Source: Pseudomonas sp. MWU15-20650 (GTDB lineage: Bacteria; Pseudomonadota; Gammaproteobacteria; Pseudomonadales; Pseudomonadaceae). Taken from it: a stretch of 64,000 nucleotides of DNA. This document shows positions 29,155 through 38,913 of the stretch, in pieces. Made by a program: the position numbers and the translations under genes. The number at the start of each line of letters is the position of its first letter. Within the stretch, counting starts at the first letter, position 1. The stretch lies in assembly GCF_023242475.1 (NCBI RefSeq), contig NZ_JALJFG010000011.1, forward strand, positions 79,786 to 143,785. Direction: 5' to 3'. The notes beneath the pieces were generated by a model. It did not search any database, was not told the DNA's origin, and saw nothing but the letters and a program-made list of their open reading frames with translations.

Positions 29155-30471
29155 TCACCGGTAAATAAACCGGTTGACCACCCCCTCCAGCATCTCCTGT
29201 CGGCCACTCACGGCCTGCGGGTTCAGTTCATGGGCAAACGCATGTTCGGCCAGCGACTCCAGGCTGAACTCTCCGGCCAGCACAGCTTGGCCCAGCGGCT
29301 GCTGCCAGCCGGCATAGCGCTGGTCCTTGAACTGCTGCAACTGGTCGTTTTGCACCATTGCCGCCGCACGTTCGAGTGCCAGGGCGAGTACATCCATGGC
29401 GGCCACATGCCCGTGGAACAAGTCCACCTCGTCCAGGCTCTGGCGCCGCACCTTGGAGTCGAAGTTATAGCCGCCGTTCTTGAAGCCCCCGGCCTTGAGG
29501 ATTTCATAGGTGGCCAGGGTCATCTCCTCGACGCTGTTGGGGAACTGGTCAGTGTCCCAGCCGTTCTGCGGGTCACCGCGGTTGGCATCGATGCTGCCGA
29601 AGATCCCCAGCGACACGGCGGTGGCGATCTCATGATGAAAACTGTGCCCGGCCAATGTTGCGTGGTTGGCCTCGATATTTACCTTGATCTCCTGCTCCAG
29701 GCCGTACTCATGCAGGAAGCCGAACACCGTGGCGCTGTCGTAATCGTACTGGTGCTTGGTCGGCTCCTGGGGTTTGGGCTCAATCAGCAGGTCGCCCTTG
29801 AAACCGATCTTGTGCTTGTGCTCCACCACCATGCGCATAAAGCGTCCGAGCTGCTCGCGCTCGCGCTTGAGGTCGGTGTTGAGCAAGGTTTCATAGCCCT
29901 CGCGACCGCCCCACAGCACATAGTTGGCACCCTTGAGCCGCAGGGTGGCATTCATCGCACTGAACACCTGGGCGGCAGCGAAGGCGAACACTTGCGGGTC
30001 CGGGTTGCTCGCGGCCCCGGCGGCAAAGCGCGGGTTGCTGAAACAGTTGGCGGTGCCCCACAGCAACTGGATGCCGGTCTGTTCTTGATGACGCTCCAGG
30101 TGATCGACCATCTGTGCAAAGTGGTTGCGATACTCCTTGAGCGAGCTGCCCTCCGGTGCCACATCGGTGTCGTGAAAGCTGTAGTAGTCGATGCCCAGCT
30201 TGGAGAAAAACTCAAAGGCGGCCTGCGCCTTGCCGATCGCCAACTCCATCGGGTCGCCACTGCGCTGCCATGGGCGCTTGAAGGTGCCCATGCCAAACAT
30301 ATCCGCCCCCGGCCACACCAAGGTATGCCAATAACAAGCGGCCATGCGCAGGTGTTCACGCATGGGTTTGCCGAGGATCAGCTTGTTGGCGTCGTAGTGA
30401 CGAAAGGCGAGGGCGGAGTCGCTGTCGGGACCTTCGAAGCGAACCTTGTCGACACCGGGGAAGTACGGCAT
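29155..30471 (-). CDS. xylA: Xylose isomerase
   Basis: 438 aa. Class II xylose isomerase with [15 protein letters not shown] at the start, [13 protein letters not shown], the metal-site region [36 protein letters not shown] and [20 protein letters not shown]. It converts D-xylose to D-xylulose. It is the first gene of the xylAFGH operon and divergent from xylR. No xylB kinase gene is next to it, so that step is encoded elsewhere. Confidence 0.97.
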   Translation of the reverse strand: MPYFPGVDKVRFEGPDSDSALAFRHYDANKLILGKPMREHLRMAACYWHTLVWPGADMFGMGTFKRPWQRSGDPMELAIGKAQAAFEFFSKLGIDYYSFHDTDVAPEGSSLKEYRNHFAQMVDHLERHQEQTGIQLLWGTANCFSNPRFAAGAASNPDPQVFAFAAAQVFSAMNATLRLKGANYVLWGGREGYETLLNTDLKREREQLGRFMRMVVEHKHKIGFKGDLLIEPKPQEPTKHQYDYDSATVFGFLHEYGLEQEIKVNIEANHATLAGHSFHHEIATAVSLGIFGSIDANRGDPQNGWDTDQFPNSVEEMTLATYEILKAGGFKNGGYNFDSKVRRQSLDEVDLFHGHVAAMDVLALALERAAAMVQNDQLQQFKDQRYAGWQQPLGQAVLAGEFSLESLAEHAFAHELNPQAVSGRQEMLEGVVNRFIYR

Positions 30472-30536
30472 GGCGTTTTCCTTATTGTTCTTGGCGGTGT
30501 CTGGATACTAGCAACGGCACCTGGGCTGCTGATTAT

Positions 30537-30585
30537 GAAAATCACCAAGGTGTAGTGCGATTTTGTGCAGTGAGGTCTAGTCTGT
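30537..30585. promoter_or_regulatory. Possible XylR operator between xylA and xylR
   Basis: GAAAATCAC and GTGCGATTTT form an imperfect inverted repeat in the 139-bp divergent region. The A/T-tract plus CAC pattern is compatible with an AraC-type activator site, but only one such pair is visible. Confidence 0.3.
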
Positions 30586-30610
30586 CCCGACCGGCCCCAG
30601 GACAAAAACA

Positions 30611-31786
30611 ATGAAAACCCTACCGCCCGTGCACCGCATTGCCTTGCTCTTCAACGGCAGCAAAATCTACGACCGTGGCATCATCACCGGCATTGGCAAT
30701 TACCTGAGCAGCACCCGCGCGTCCTGGGACCTGTTCCTGGAAGAGGATTTTCTCTGCCGCCTGCGCGGTATCGAGCGTTGGCAGGGCGACGGCATCATTG
30801 CTGACTTCGATGACCCGCTGATTGGCGAGGCGCTGGCCGGGAGCAAGCTGCCGGTGGTGGCGGTGGGTGGTTCCTATGAAGACGCAAGCGCGTACCCCAG
30901 GGGCATTCCCTATGTGGCCACCGATAACCACGCCTTGATGAAGCTGGCCTACGAGCATTTGATCGAGGCCGGGCTGACACGCTTTGCCTGTTTCAGCCTA
31001 CCCGAAGCCCAAGCCAATCGCTGGGCCCAGGAGCGCGAGAAAGCCTTTCGCCGCTTGATGCAGCGCGATGGTTTGCAGGTGCAGATCTATCGCGGTTTGG
31101 GCACCAGCGCACCGTTGTGGGACAGCGCGGTGGAGCAGCAGATTGCCTGGCTGCACAGCCTGCCCAAGCCTATCGGCATTGTCGCGGTTACCGATGCCCG
31201 CGCCCGACAGTTGCTGCAGGCTTGCCTGACGGCGGGCATTGCGGTGCCGGAAGAGGTCGCCTTGATCGGCATCGACAACGACCCGCTGACCCGCACCCTG
31301 ACGCGGGTGCCGCTGAGTTCGGTGATCCAGGGCACCGAGACCATGGGCCGTACCGCCGCGGCCTTGCTGCACCAGATGCTGCATGGCAAGCCCTGTACCG
31401 GCACGCAGGTGCTGGTGCCGCCGGACGCCATCAACGTGCAAGCCTCCAGCCTGCATCAGCCCCTGGGCAACCCCTACGTGATGCAGGCGTTGCTGTTTAT
31501 CCGGCAGTACGCTTGCCAGGGCATCAAGACCGACCAGGTCGCCGCCTATGTCGGTGTCTCACGCTCCTCGCTGGAAGCGCACTTTCGCAAGGTGCGCGGG
31601 TGCAGCGTGCATGACGAGATCCTGCGTTTCAAACTGGCGGCTGCCGCCAAGGGTCTGGAGAACCACGCGCTGGCGATTGCCGATATTGCTCAGAGCTGTG
31701 GGTTCAAGTCGGCGCAATACCTGCACGCGGTGTTTCGTCGCGAATTCGGTTGTACGCCGAGGCAATACCAGCAGGGCAGCGCTTAG
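30611..31786 (+). CDS. xylR: Xylose operon regulator, AraC family
   Basis: 391 aa. The N-terminal ~280 residues are a LacI/periplasmic-binding-like sensor (LFNGSKIYDRGIITGIGNYL, IGIDNDPLTRTL). The C-terminal ~100 residues are an AraC-type pair of helix-turn-helices (VAAYVGVSRSSLEAHF and ADIAQSCGFKSAQYLHAVFR). This architecture is that of E. coli XylR, which activates xyl genes when xylose is bound. It is divergent from xylA; its stop overlaps the converging oprB stop by 4 bp. Confidence 0.94.
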   Translation: MKTLPPVHRIALLFNGSKIYDRGIITGIGNYLSSTRASWDLFLEEDFLCRLRGIERWQGDGIIADFDDPLIGEALAGSKLPVVAVGGSYEDASAYPRGIPYVATDNHALMKLAYEHLIEAGLTRFACFSLPEAQANRWAQEREKAFRRLMQRDGLQVQIYRGLGTSAPLWDSAVEQQIAWLHSLPKPIGIVAVTDARARQLLQACLTAGIAVPEEVALIGIDNDPLTRTLTRVPLSSVIQGTETMGRTAAALLHQMLHGKPCTGTQVLVPPDAINVQASSLHQPLGNPYVMQALLFIRQYACQGIKTDQVAAYVGVSRSSLEAHFRKVRGCSVHDEILRFKLAAAAKGLENHALAIADIAQSCGFKSAQYLHAVFRREFGCTPRQYQQGSA

Positions 31787-33048
31787 AACACTGCCTTGAC
31801 CTGCAAACCGAGCACCAGCGCGTTGTCGATGTTCTCCCCGGAAAACGCTCCCGGTTCGATGATGTATTGCACATCCGGGCGCAACGTCAGCCACGGTGTG
31901 GCCTGGTAGCCATAGCTGAGCTCGATGAGCTGTTCGGCATTGTTCAGGTTGGGGTAGTCGGTACCTGCGTTGAACGCCGCCAATTCCTGCACCTCACGGC
32001 TGCGCGGGTTCGGTACCGCGCGGCCATAACCCAGGGCGACGGTATCGCGCGGGCGGCCTTCGAAGGGCTTGTACAACACCACGCCTGCGCCATACCACCG
32101 GCTGAACGGCGAGGCCGCTTCGCTGGCGGCGGAGTACTGGCCGAAAGCGTGCAGCACGCGGCCAGACGAGGACGTGGACGCCCACACGGCCTGGTCGATC
32201 AACAGGTAGTGACCACCGCGGCCATTCACCTTTTTGTCGCTGTCGATGCGTTTCACGTCGGAGCTGTCGTAGTAATACCCCAGCTTGTACTCACCCGGCA
32301 GGGGGCCGGCGTGTTTGTAGACCAGCTCGATCGGCACCACGGTGCCGGTGGTACGTTTCGGGTCCAGATGCCAGGCGCGGCTGGAGTTGCCGTTGCTGTC
32401 CGGGTCGACATTGAACGCCGCTACACGCAATTGCCAGGACGGTGAAAAATCGTATTTCACCCGGGCCCCGAGGCGGGCGTTGGGGTAGTTGGTCCAACCG
32501 CTGCCGCCGGACATGTTCAGCGGGTGCCCGCAGAAACCGGCGTTCATGAAGTTGCACAGGATGCCGCTGTCGAGGCCGCCGAGGTCATTGCCCATGGCCA
32601 TGTAGCCCAGCTTGACGTTCAGCGCCGGGGTGAACAGCGTGCGCTCATAGCTCAGTTCGGTGAGGCGGGTATAGAGGCCGCCATAGTTTTCCTGGATCGG
32701 CAGGCGGTTGCCCACCAGGTCTTCGGAGGCGCTGGTGCCGCGGCGGTCGTTGATCGTCAGCTGGATACGGTCGCCATGGTTCAGGCCGTACAGCTTGCCC
32801 AGGTCGAACTGTACGCCGAGTTTGATGTTTTGCGAGTAACGCGCCGCGCGGTGCAGGCCGCCGTCGGCGTTGTAGGCGGTTTCGCCGCTGTAGTCGCCGG
32901 TAAAGCGGATGCCTTGCTCGTCGAGTTCACGGCGCAGGCCGCCCCAGTCGCCGGTCAGGGTGGTGTCGTCGGCTTGGACGGGGAGGGCAGCAGCAAGGGC
33001 CAGGCCCAGCATCAGGCGCCCAAAAGACAGATGAGAAGTTGGGGTCAT
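31783..33048 (-). CDS. oprB: OprB-type carbohydrate-selective porin
   Basis: 421 aa from the ATG at 33048, giving a signal peptide that ends ALPVQADD. The mature protein starts TLTGDWGGLRRELDEQGIRF, the OprB family hallmark, and ends with Phe. OprB is a 16-strand outer-membrane porin for glucose and other sugars. The gene lies directly after gcd on the same strand, separated by a hairpin, and next to the xylose genes. Diffusion of glucose, xylose or both is therefore plausible. Confidence 0.92.
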   Translation of the reverse strand: MTPTSHLSFGRLMLGLALAAALPVQADDTTLTGDWGGLRRELDEQGIRFTGDYSGETAYNADGGLHRAARYSQNIKLGVQFDLGKLYGLNHGDRIQLTINDRRGTSASEDLVGNRLPIQENYGGLYTRLTELSYERTLFTPALNVKLGYMAMGNDLGGLDSGILCNFMNAGFCGHPLNMSGGSGWTNYPNARLGARVKYDFSPSWQLRVAAFNVDPDSNGNSSRAWHLDPKRTTGTVVPIELVYKHAGPLPGEYKLGYYYDSSDVKRIDSDKKVNGRGGHYLLIDQAVWASTSSSGRVLHAFGQYSAASEAASPFSRWYGAGVVLYKPFEGRPRDTVALGYGRAVPNPRSREVQELAAFNAGTDYPNLNNAEQLIELSYGYQATPWLTLRPDVQYIIEPGAFSGENIDNALVLGLQVKAVF

Positions 33049-33060
33049 GCGGGATTTTCC

Positions 33061-33091
33061 AAACACAAAGCGCGGTGCGGGAGCACCGCGC
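33061..33091 (-). terminator. Hairpin between gcd and oprB
   Basis: GCGCGGTGC (33070-33078) pairs perfectly with GCACCGCGC (33083-33091). Read on the minus strand it is followed by TTTGTGTTT, a weak T-rich tail. It would partly terminate gcd transcripts before oprB. Confidence 0.6.
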
Positions 33092-33104
33092 GAACAGAGG
33101 GGGG

Positions 33105-35513
33105 TTACGGCAGGGCGTAGGCGATGACGTAGTCGCCACGGTCGGTGGACTGGCGGGCGCCGCCGGCGGTGATGACGATGTATTGCTTGCCGGTTTTCGG
33201 CGACACGTAGGTCATCGGGCCGCCCTGGCTGCCCACCGGCAGGCGGGCTTTCCAGATTTCATCACCGTTGCCGCTGTTGAAGGCGCGCAGGTAGAAATCC
33301 TGGGTGCCGGCGATAAAGATCAAACCGCCCTGGGTCGACAGCGTACCGCCGAGCGTCGGCAGGCCGATCTTGATCGGCAGGTGCATGCGGATGCCCAGGG
33401 GGCCGGTGTCTTCAACGGTGCCCACCGGGACTTGCCAGGCGACCTTTTGCGTCTTCATGTCGATGGCGGTCAGGGTGCCGAACGGCGGAGCCTGGCACGG
33501 GATGCCGGCCACCGACAGGAAGCGGTTTTTGTTCACCGCATACGGCGTGCCCTTGAGCGGTACGGCGCCCATGCCGGTGTTCAGCGCTTCGCCACCGGAA
33601 GACGCCTGGGCCTTGTTCTGCGAGGGAATCATCTGGATCCACAGGCCCAGGCGCATGTCGTTGACGAAGATAAAGCCATGCACCGGGTCGGTGGAAATAC
33701 TGCCCCAGTTCATACCGCCCAGGGAGCCCGGGAAGCTCAGCGACTTGTCGGTGCCCGGCGCAGTGTACAAGCCGTCGTAGCGCATGCCCTTGAAGTCGAT
33801 GCGGCACAGCAACTGGTCGTACGGCGTGGCGCCCCACATGTCCGACTCGCTCAGGGTTTGCGCGCCGATCTGTGGCATGCCCACGGATTTAGGCTGGGTC
33901 AGCGAGTAAGGTTCGTTGGGAATGTTCGCCGCCTTGACCGGCACTTCCTGCACGTCGGTCAGCGGCTTGCCGGTGGTGCGGTCGAGCACGTAGATCTGCC
34001 CGGCCTTGGTGCCGATCACCACCGCAGGTACGGCCTTGTCGCTGCCCGGCGGGGTGAAGTCGATCAGGCTCGGCTGCATCGGCAGGTCGAAGTCCCACAG
34101 GTCGTTGTGGACGGTCTGGTACACCCATTTTTCCGCGCCGGTAGAGGCGTCGAGTGCCAGTACCGAGGCGCCGTATTTGTGGTTGAGCTGGGTGCGCTCC
34201 ACGCCATAGATGTCGGTGGAGGAGCTGCCCATCGGCAGGAAGACGGTATTCATCAACGGGTCATACGACATCGGCGCCCAGCTGTTGGGCGTGCTGCGCA
34301 CATAGGTGCTGCCCGCTGCAGGGGCGTGCTTGTCTTCTGGGTTGCCCGGGTCGAAGGCCCAGCGCATTTGGCCGCTGATCACGTCGAAACCACGGATCAC
34401 GCCGCCCGGCATATCGGTTTGTACGTTATCCGCCACGCGCCCGCCAACCACCACGGTAGTGCCGGCGATCAAGGGGGCGGAGGACAGTTGGTAGTAGCTG
34501 TCCGGCACATCGCCCAGGCCGGCTTTGAGGTCCACCTGGCCGTGGGTGCCGAAGTCTTCGCAGAATTTACCGGTGTCGGCATCCACGGCGATCAGGCGCG
34601 CATCAATGGTGTTGGTCAGCAGACGGCGCTGGCATTGCGCACCGGCCGGCACGCTGGCGGCAATGATCGGCGAGCTGTTGGGTTGGGTTGGCTGGGCAAT
34701 CGGCGCGGTGGCGTCGAAATACGCCATGCCACGGCAACGTTGCCAGACGGCCGACTTGGCGTTGACCTCGTTCTTCCACAGCTCTTTGCCGGTGTCGGCG
34801 TCCAGTGCGATCAGGTTGTTGTGCGGGGTGCAGATGAACACCTTGTTGCCGATCTGCAGGGGCGTCAGTTGGTCTTCGGCACCGTTGCCGTCGCTGATGG
34901 CCACGTCGCCGGTGTGGTAGGTCCAGGCGACTTTGAGTTTATTCACGCTGTCGCGGTTGATCTGGTCCAGCGCAGCGAAGCGGCTGCCACCTTCGGTGTT
35001 GCCGTAGTGCGCCCAGTCTTTCTGTGCATCGGCTGCCGCCACGGGCGTGATGCCGGGGCCTTTGCCGGTCGGCGCCACGCTGGGGTGGGCGACAAACATA
35101 TTGCCTGCGGCCACCGCCACGCCCACTGCCAAGACGGCGGCGATGCCATAGGCGCCGCGTGCAGGTCGGCCGACCAGCAGCGGGTACACCAGTGCGACCA
35201 CCAGGCCGATCACGGCAAACATGAACAAGCGCGAGAACAGCGGCCAGAACACCAGGCCCACGTCCGCCAACGCCCAGATGGCCGTGCCCACCAGAAAGGC
35301 CGCGAACAGCCACGCGCCAGTCGGTTTGCGCCGGGCAATCAACAGGCCGGAAACGGCCATCGCCACACCGCCCGTCAGGAAGTACCAGGAACCGCCCAGG
35401 CTGACCAGTTTGGCGCCGCCAACGGCCAGGGCTACGCCGAGCAGGGCAATGACGATGCCCAGGCCCAGCAGGAGAAATCTTGAGGCGCCAGCGGCGCGCG
35501 ATGCTCTTTTCAT
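33105..35513 (-). CDS. gcd: Membrane-bound PQQ-dependent glucose dehydrogenase
   Basis: 802 aa. The first ~140 residues carry about five TM helices, and the rest is a periplasmic PQQ beta-propeller beginning at KDWAHYGNTEGGSRFAALDQ. Further markers are FICTPHNNLIALDADTGKELW, GVIRGFDVISGQMRWAFDPG and the C-terminal SPKTGKQYIVITAGGARQS. It oxidises glucose (and other aldoses, including xylose and arabinose in many pseudomonads) to lactones in the periplasm, passing electrons to ubiquinone. The start at 35513 gives the expected basic N-terminus followed by the first TM. Confidence 0.96.
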   Translation of the reverse strand: MKRASRAAGASRFLLLGLGIVIALLGVALAVGGAKLVSLGGSWYFLTGGVAMAVSGLLIARRKPTGAWLFAAFLVGTAIWALADVGLVFWPLFSRLFMFAVIGLVVALVYPLLVGRPARGAYGIAAVLAVGVAVAAGNMFVAHPSVAPTGKGPGITPVAAADAQKDWAHYGNTEGGSRFAALDQINRDSVNKLKVAWTYHTGDVAISDGNGAEDQLTPLQIGNKVFICTPHNNLIALDADTGKELWKNEVNAKSAVWQRCRGMAYFDATAPIAQPTQPNSSPIIAASVPAGAQCQRRLLTNTIDARLIAVDADTGKFCEDFGTHGQVDLKAGLGDVPDSYYQLSSAPLIAGTTVVVGGRVADNVQTDMPGGVIRGFDVISGQMRWAFDPGNPEDKHAPAAGSTYVRSTPNSWAPMSYDPLMNTVFLPMGSSSTDIYGVERTQLNHKYGASVLALDASTGAEKWVYQTVHNDLWDFDLPMQPSLIDFTPPGSDKAVPAVVIGTKAGQIYVLDRTTGKPLTDVQEVPVKAANIPNEPYSLTQPKSVGMPQIGAQTLSESDMWGATPYDQLLCRIDFKGMRYDGLYTAPGTDKSLSFPGSLGGMNWGSISTDPVHGFIFVNDMRLGLWIQMIPSQNKAQASSGGEALNTGMGAVPLKGTPYAVNKNRFLSVAGIPCQAPPFGTLTAIDMKTQKVAWQVPVGTVEDTGPLGIRMHLPIKIGLPTLGGTLSTQGGLIFIAGTQDFYLRAFNSGNGDEIWKARLPVGSQGGPMTYVSPKTGKQYIVITAGGARQSTDRGDYVIAYALP

Positions 35514-35982
35514 GTCGACAGGACTCGAGGGTGAGAGGGCAAAGACGCGATTTTAGCAACATAAGTAACCAGTTAGTACATTGTGCTGCGTAATAGTCTT
35601 TTACACCCTGAGCGACGATCGCTCAGATTCACAAGCCCCTGAGTCCACGCCAAGGCATAGCGCTGCATCGACTGCAGATTCTTCTCGATGGTTTCGCAAA
35701 TGGTTTCCATCGGCATGTGGCGAAAGGTTCGAGGGTCATCTGTTTGGCGCCATTCATAGGTTGTTTGAAAACGGGTTGTGCGCGCCGCTATTTCAGCAAG
35801 TGCAATGCGCAGCTATTAGCAACTAGCGCCACAAGTGCAGTTGGAACAACTTTGGTAGCGTTGCTGTGCTGCGCGGCAATCACTGTACATTGGGTTCTAA
35901 GGCAAAGCGCCAGTACTGGCTGTTTACGACGTGGATGGTTTCGGGACCTGACTGCGTGAAGTGTGTAGTCGAGATCAGTGGA
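35514..35982. other. Noncoding stretch upstream of gcd
   Basis: About 470 bases, clearly more AT-rich than the flanks. It must contain the gcd promoter and the promoter of the gene at 35983. I see no family-matching ORF, RNA gene or palindrome worth naming. Confidence 0.5.
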
Positions 35983-36873
35983 ATGGAGTTGGTTGATCAG
36001 GGCTCTTGCATGCGCGTCAGTTCGTTAAAGTTGGATATCGGTAGTACCGCAAAAGCAATTGAGCGCCATAAGGACTTTGAATGTTGCATTCGTACGCATT
36101 ACCAGATTCTTCTTGGCCCCTATTCAAAGCGGCCCTTTTTCTACAAGAGCACATTGAAACACAGCCGTTTGATGGTCTCCTTTGCCCTCCTGAGTGAGTA
36201 CTTTTCCAAACCTACCGCTTTGCTTTGCGACGTGAAGGCTTTGTGTGTGGCACGCAGGTATTGCTCGAGAAACAGCCTGGAGTCGATCTTTATGCTGTTC
36301 AGGGCGCTGGGGTTCATGGCCATCGACGCGCACCCGGAGGACGGCCGTTTCAGGGTATACGCGCCGTCGGATGAGGCCTGTCGTGAAGTGCGGCTGATGC
36401 TTACCTCCATTACCGACTCACTGGCGCTGATGTGCCCAGAGAAGGATCTGTTTCGCAAAATGCGCAAGATGGAAGACCGAGCGTTCCTCAGCCTTTACTT
36501 CAAAGGCTTCGCGCAGATCCTGGCCGATGACCTGATGGTGGATGTGCTGCAGCCTGATTGCTATTGGCTGGTGAAGAAAGACGCAGGGCATCTGTTGATG
36601 CTGGCGATTTACAACGATGCGTTTGCGCCGGAAAACGGCCGGGTAACCTTCAAGTCGTCTTCTTATCTTGCGCTTGCCCAGCAGCTGTCAGTGTCGAAAA
36701 CCCACGTTATTCGAATGGTCCGGGAGGGCGTCCAGAAAGGCTATTTTAAAGTTCACCCCAAAAAACAGCTGGAAGTGCTGCCGGCTTTCGTCCGCCTGGT
36801 AAGGCGGTTTATGGCGTTTTCATTTGCAGTCGGCTTGCATGCGGTTGAACGGGGTCAGAGGGATGCCTGCTAA
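35983..36873 (+). CDS. Unrecognised protein with C-terminal HTH-like segment
   Basis: 296 aa if the ATG at 35983 is used; the frame is open from 35866 and another ATG is at 36010, none with a good ribosome site. The region is less GC-rich than its neighbours. Near residue 230, SYLALAQQLSVSKTHVIRMV looks like a helix-turn-helix recognition unit followed by a wing (GYFKVHPKKQLEVLP), suggesting a DNA-binding protein. The N-terminal ~200 residues have no family I know (LSEYFSKPTALLCDVKALCV). It overlaps the following GGDEF gene by 11 nt, so the two are probably co-expressed, perhaps as a regulator and an output of cyclic-di-GMP signalling (inference). Confidence 0.65.
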   Translation: MELVDQGSCMRVSSLKLDIGSTAKAIERHKDFECCIRTHYQILLGPYSKRPFFYKSTLKHSRLMVSFALLSEYFSKPTALLCDVKALCVARRYCSRNSLESIFMLFRALGFMAIDAHPEDGRFRVYAPSDEACREVRLMLTSITDSLALMCPEKDLFRKMRKMEDRAFLSLYFKGFAQILADDLMVDVLQPDCYWLVKKDAGHLLMLAIYNDAFAPENGRVTFKSSSYLALAQQLSVSKTHVIRMVREGVQKGYFKVHPKKQLEVLPAFVRLVRRFMAFSFAVGLHAVERGQRDAC

Positions 36874-37903
36874 CTTGAAACTAAGACCCCGAATGCGCAG
36901 GCTGCTGTCGCCTGCCGTCACTCAGGCCGAGGTGATAGGCATTATTAGCTGGGTGGGCGTGTTGTTGCTCCACCCGGCCATCGAACTGGGCATTTATGTA
37001 GCGACGATTACCCTGTGCCTGTTGGCGGTGTGCCGGTTTCACCACCGTACCGCTAATTTTTTCATGTGGCGGGCACTGGGTGTTATCTATGTTGTGCTGC
37101 TGACGGTCGGTTTTGCCTTTGTCCTGCGAATGCACGAGGAATTGCGCATCTTTGGCTTACCGCTGGCCATCATCTTGGTGATCAGCAGCGCCATCTTGTT
37201 TATCAGTGTCCGGGATTATCTGGTATGCGCTGCGCTGGTCTGGTTGATTTTTTGGCCGTGCATACCGACGGATAGTTACGGCGACGCACAGATCTATCTG
37301 TTTATTTTCTGCGCCGCGTCGGTGTGCATCGGCTTTATCTTGAGTTTTTCCTATTTGAAGAACTTGCGCTCGGTATTGCTGGTAGAAAGTGAGTTTCGCG
37401 AATTGGCGGAGACGGACTATTTGACCTCCATCCTCAACCGACGAGCCTTCATGCAGGGGTTTGATGCGCTGATCGCCAATGGCCACAGCGGCTACTTCAT
37501 GATGCTGGATATCGACAGTTTCAAACTCAAAAATGACCGGTATGGCCACGATGTGGGCGACAAGATTCTACGGGCAATGGCCACCTGCCTGAAAACCACC
37601 AAGGGCAGCCATAGTTTCGGCAGGATCGGTGGGGAAGAGTTTGGCGTGTTGTTATTGGGTGATGACCCGGCATTCGCCTGCGATTTCGCCCTGGCGTTGT
37701 TGCAGGCGATCCGGAGCAGTGTCGCCGCGCCGCACAACTACACCTGCAGTGCGGGAATAGCGCGTTTTGCGGTCGGGGCCGAGATGTCCGCGGTGCTCAA
37801 GAACGCCGACAGGAACCTGTATGGCGCCAAGCAGAACGGCAAGGATCGCGTGTATCTGGAGGGCAAGCGTGTCGATCCGCAGCGCTGTGCAACCACCCAA
37901 TGA
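36863..37903 (+). CDS. Membrane diguanylate cyclase (GGDEF)
   Basis: 346 aa from the ATG at 36863. About six hydrophobic segments in the first 180 residues, then a GGDEF domain from TDYLTSILNRRAFMQGFDAL with DIDSFKLKNDRYGHDVGD and the active-site GRIGGEEFGVLL. The active-site motif GGEEF is intact, so it should make cyclic di-GMP. The inhibitory I-site RxxD, expected five residues upstream of GGEEF, reads KGSH, so product inhibition is probably absent. No EAL domain. It overlaps the upstream unknown gene by 11 nt. Confidence 0.88.
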   Translation: MPANLKLRPRMRRLLSPAVTQAEVIGIISWVGVLLLHPAIELGIYVATITLCLLAVCRFHHRTANFFMWRALGVIYVVLLTVGFAFVLRMHEELRIFGLPLAIILVISSAILFISVRDYLVCAALVWLIFWPCIPTDSYGDAQIYLFIFCAASVCIGFILSFSYLKNLRSVLLVESEFRELAETDYLTSILNRRAFMQGFDALIANGHSGYFMMLDIDSFKLKNDRYGHDVGDKILRAMATCLKTTKGSHSFGRIGGEEFGVLLLGDDPAFACDFALALLQAIRSSVAAPHNYTCSAGIARFAVGAEMSAVLKNADRNLYGAKQNGKDRVYLEGKRVDPQRCATTQ

Positions 37904-38143
37904 ACGCACCTTGACCGGCGCCGATCCGGACCTCGACACCGCCTGATTGCTCAGCGCGGCTGTACCCAGGTGGCTGAACGTTTGACGGCAGTCATATTCC
38001 CCTATGGCATTGCGACAAGCCCGCTCGCCACGACAGCCGATGGGCCACAGATTTTGCGTTCGACGATAATTGTGTAGATGCAGGTGGATGCGTTGCGGCG
38101 TGTGTTGCCCACCGCACTGACCCAGTGAGCGTAAACGATGGGT
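37904..38143. other. Intergenic, no gene seen
   Basis: 240 bases between the converging GGDEF and GntR genes. A degenerate REP-like piece (GACAAGCCCGCTCGCC) is visible near 38010; otherwise nothing recognisable. Confidence 0.5.
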
Positions 38144-38866
38144 TTACAGCGGTGTCAGCACATTCATCACCGTGTCCAGCGCCACCCGCGTGTCATCCAG
38201 TTGCACCAGCGACGCGTGCCGGGCGCCGAGGGCGTCGCGGTTCTGGATGGCGGTGAGGATCGCCTTGTGGCGCGGCAGGCTCAGGCCCTGGATGTCCGGG
38301 CGGCGGTTGGTGATGTTGATCGACTCGCGCAACGGCAGCGACAGCATGTTGCACATGTAGGCGAGCAGGTCATTGCGGGTGGCGTCGGCAATGGCGCGGT
38401 GGAAGTCCAGGTCGGCCTGCAGCAGCTCGTCATGGGTCTTGGCGGTTTCCATGCCCAGGTAGGCGTTCTCGATGGTGGCGATGTCTTCGTCGGTGGCCGT
38501 GGTCGCGGCCATCGCGGCGATTTCCGGTTCGAGGATGCGCCGCACGCCGGCCAGGGTGTTGAAAAATTCGCTGTGGGGCGTGGTCTGCATCAGCCAGGAC
38601 AGCACGTCCGGGTCGAGCAAATGCCATTTCAAGCGCGGCCGCACCACCGCGCCCACCCGCGGTTTGGAATACACCAGGCCCTTGGCGCTGAGCACACGCG
38701 TCGCCTCGCGCAATACCGAGCGGCTGACCTTGTACTCCTCGCACAGCGTGGCCTCCATGGGCAGGCGCTCCTCGGGCTTGAAGCGGCCGGAAACGATGTG
38801 CATGCCCAAGTCCTGAACGATCTGGGCATGCATGCTCTTGCGCGGCTTGGGCGGCTGGTGATCCAT
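38144..38866 (-). CDS. GntR-family (FadR/FCD) regulator of the sugar-acid module
   Basis: 240 aa. The N-terminal winged HTH contains LPMEATLCEEYKVSRSVLRE, and the C-terminal FCD effector domain has the metal-site pattern with DLDFHRAIADATRN. FCD regulators of this kind sense sugar acids or keto-acids. It lies 47 bp after the dehydratase gene on the same strand. Three sites fitting the FadR-subfamily consensus TNGTNNNACNA occur in the module's divergent promoters (40664, 40738, 50602), so it is the obvious candidate repressor of the whole arabinose module. Confidence 0.9.
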   Translation of the reverse strand: MDHQPPKPRKSMHAQIVQDLGMHIVSGRFKPEERLPMEATLCEEYKVSRSVLREATRVLSAKGLVYSKPRVGAVVRPRLKWHLLDPDVLSWLMQTTPHSEFFNTLAGVRRILEPEIAAMAATTATDEDIATIENAYLGMETAKTHDELLQADLDFHRAIADATRNDLLAYMCNMLSLPLRESINITNRRPDIQGLSLPRHKAILTAIQNRDALGARHASLVQLDDTRVALDTVMNVLTPL

Positions 38867-38913
38867 AACGAAAGGGAGGCTCTGGCTAAATAGGCGGCAT
38901 CATAGCATCCCAA

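Noticed and set aside
33039..35483. An 814-aa plus-strand frame opposite gcd.
   Set aside because: Mirror frame of a GC-rich gene; the minus strand encodes glucose dehydrogenase with all motifs.
35581..35826. An 81-aa frame upstream of the unknown HTH-ended gene.
   Set aside because: Poor start context and no recognisable sequence; more likely promoter DNA for gcd and its neighbour.
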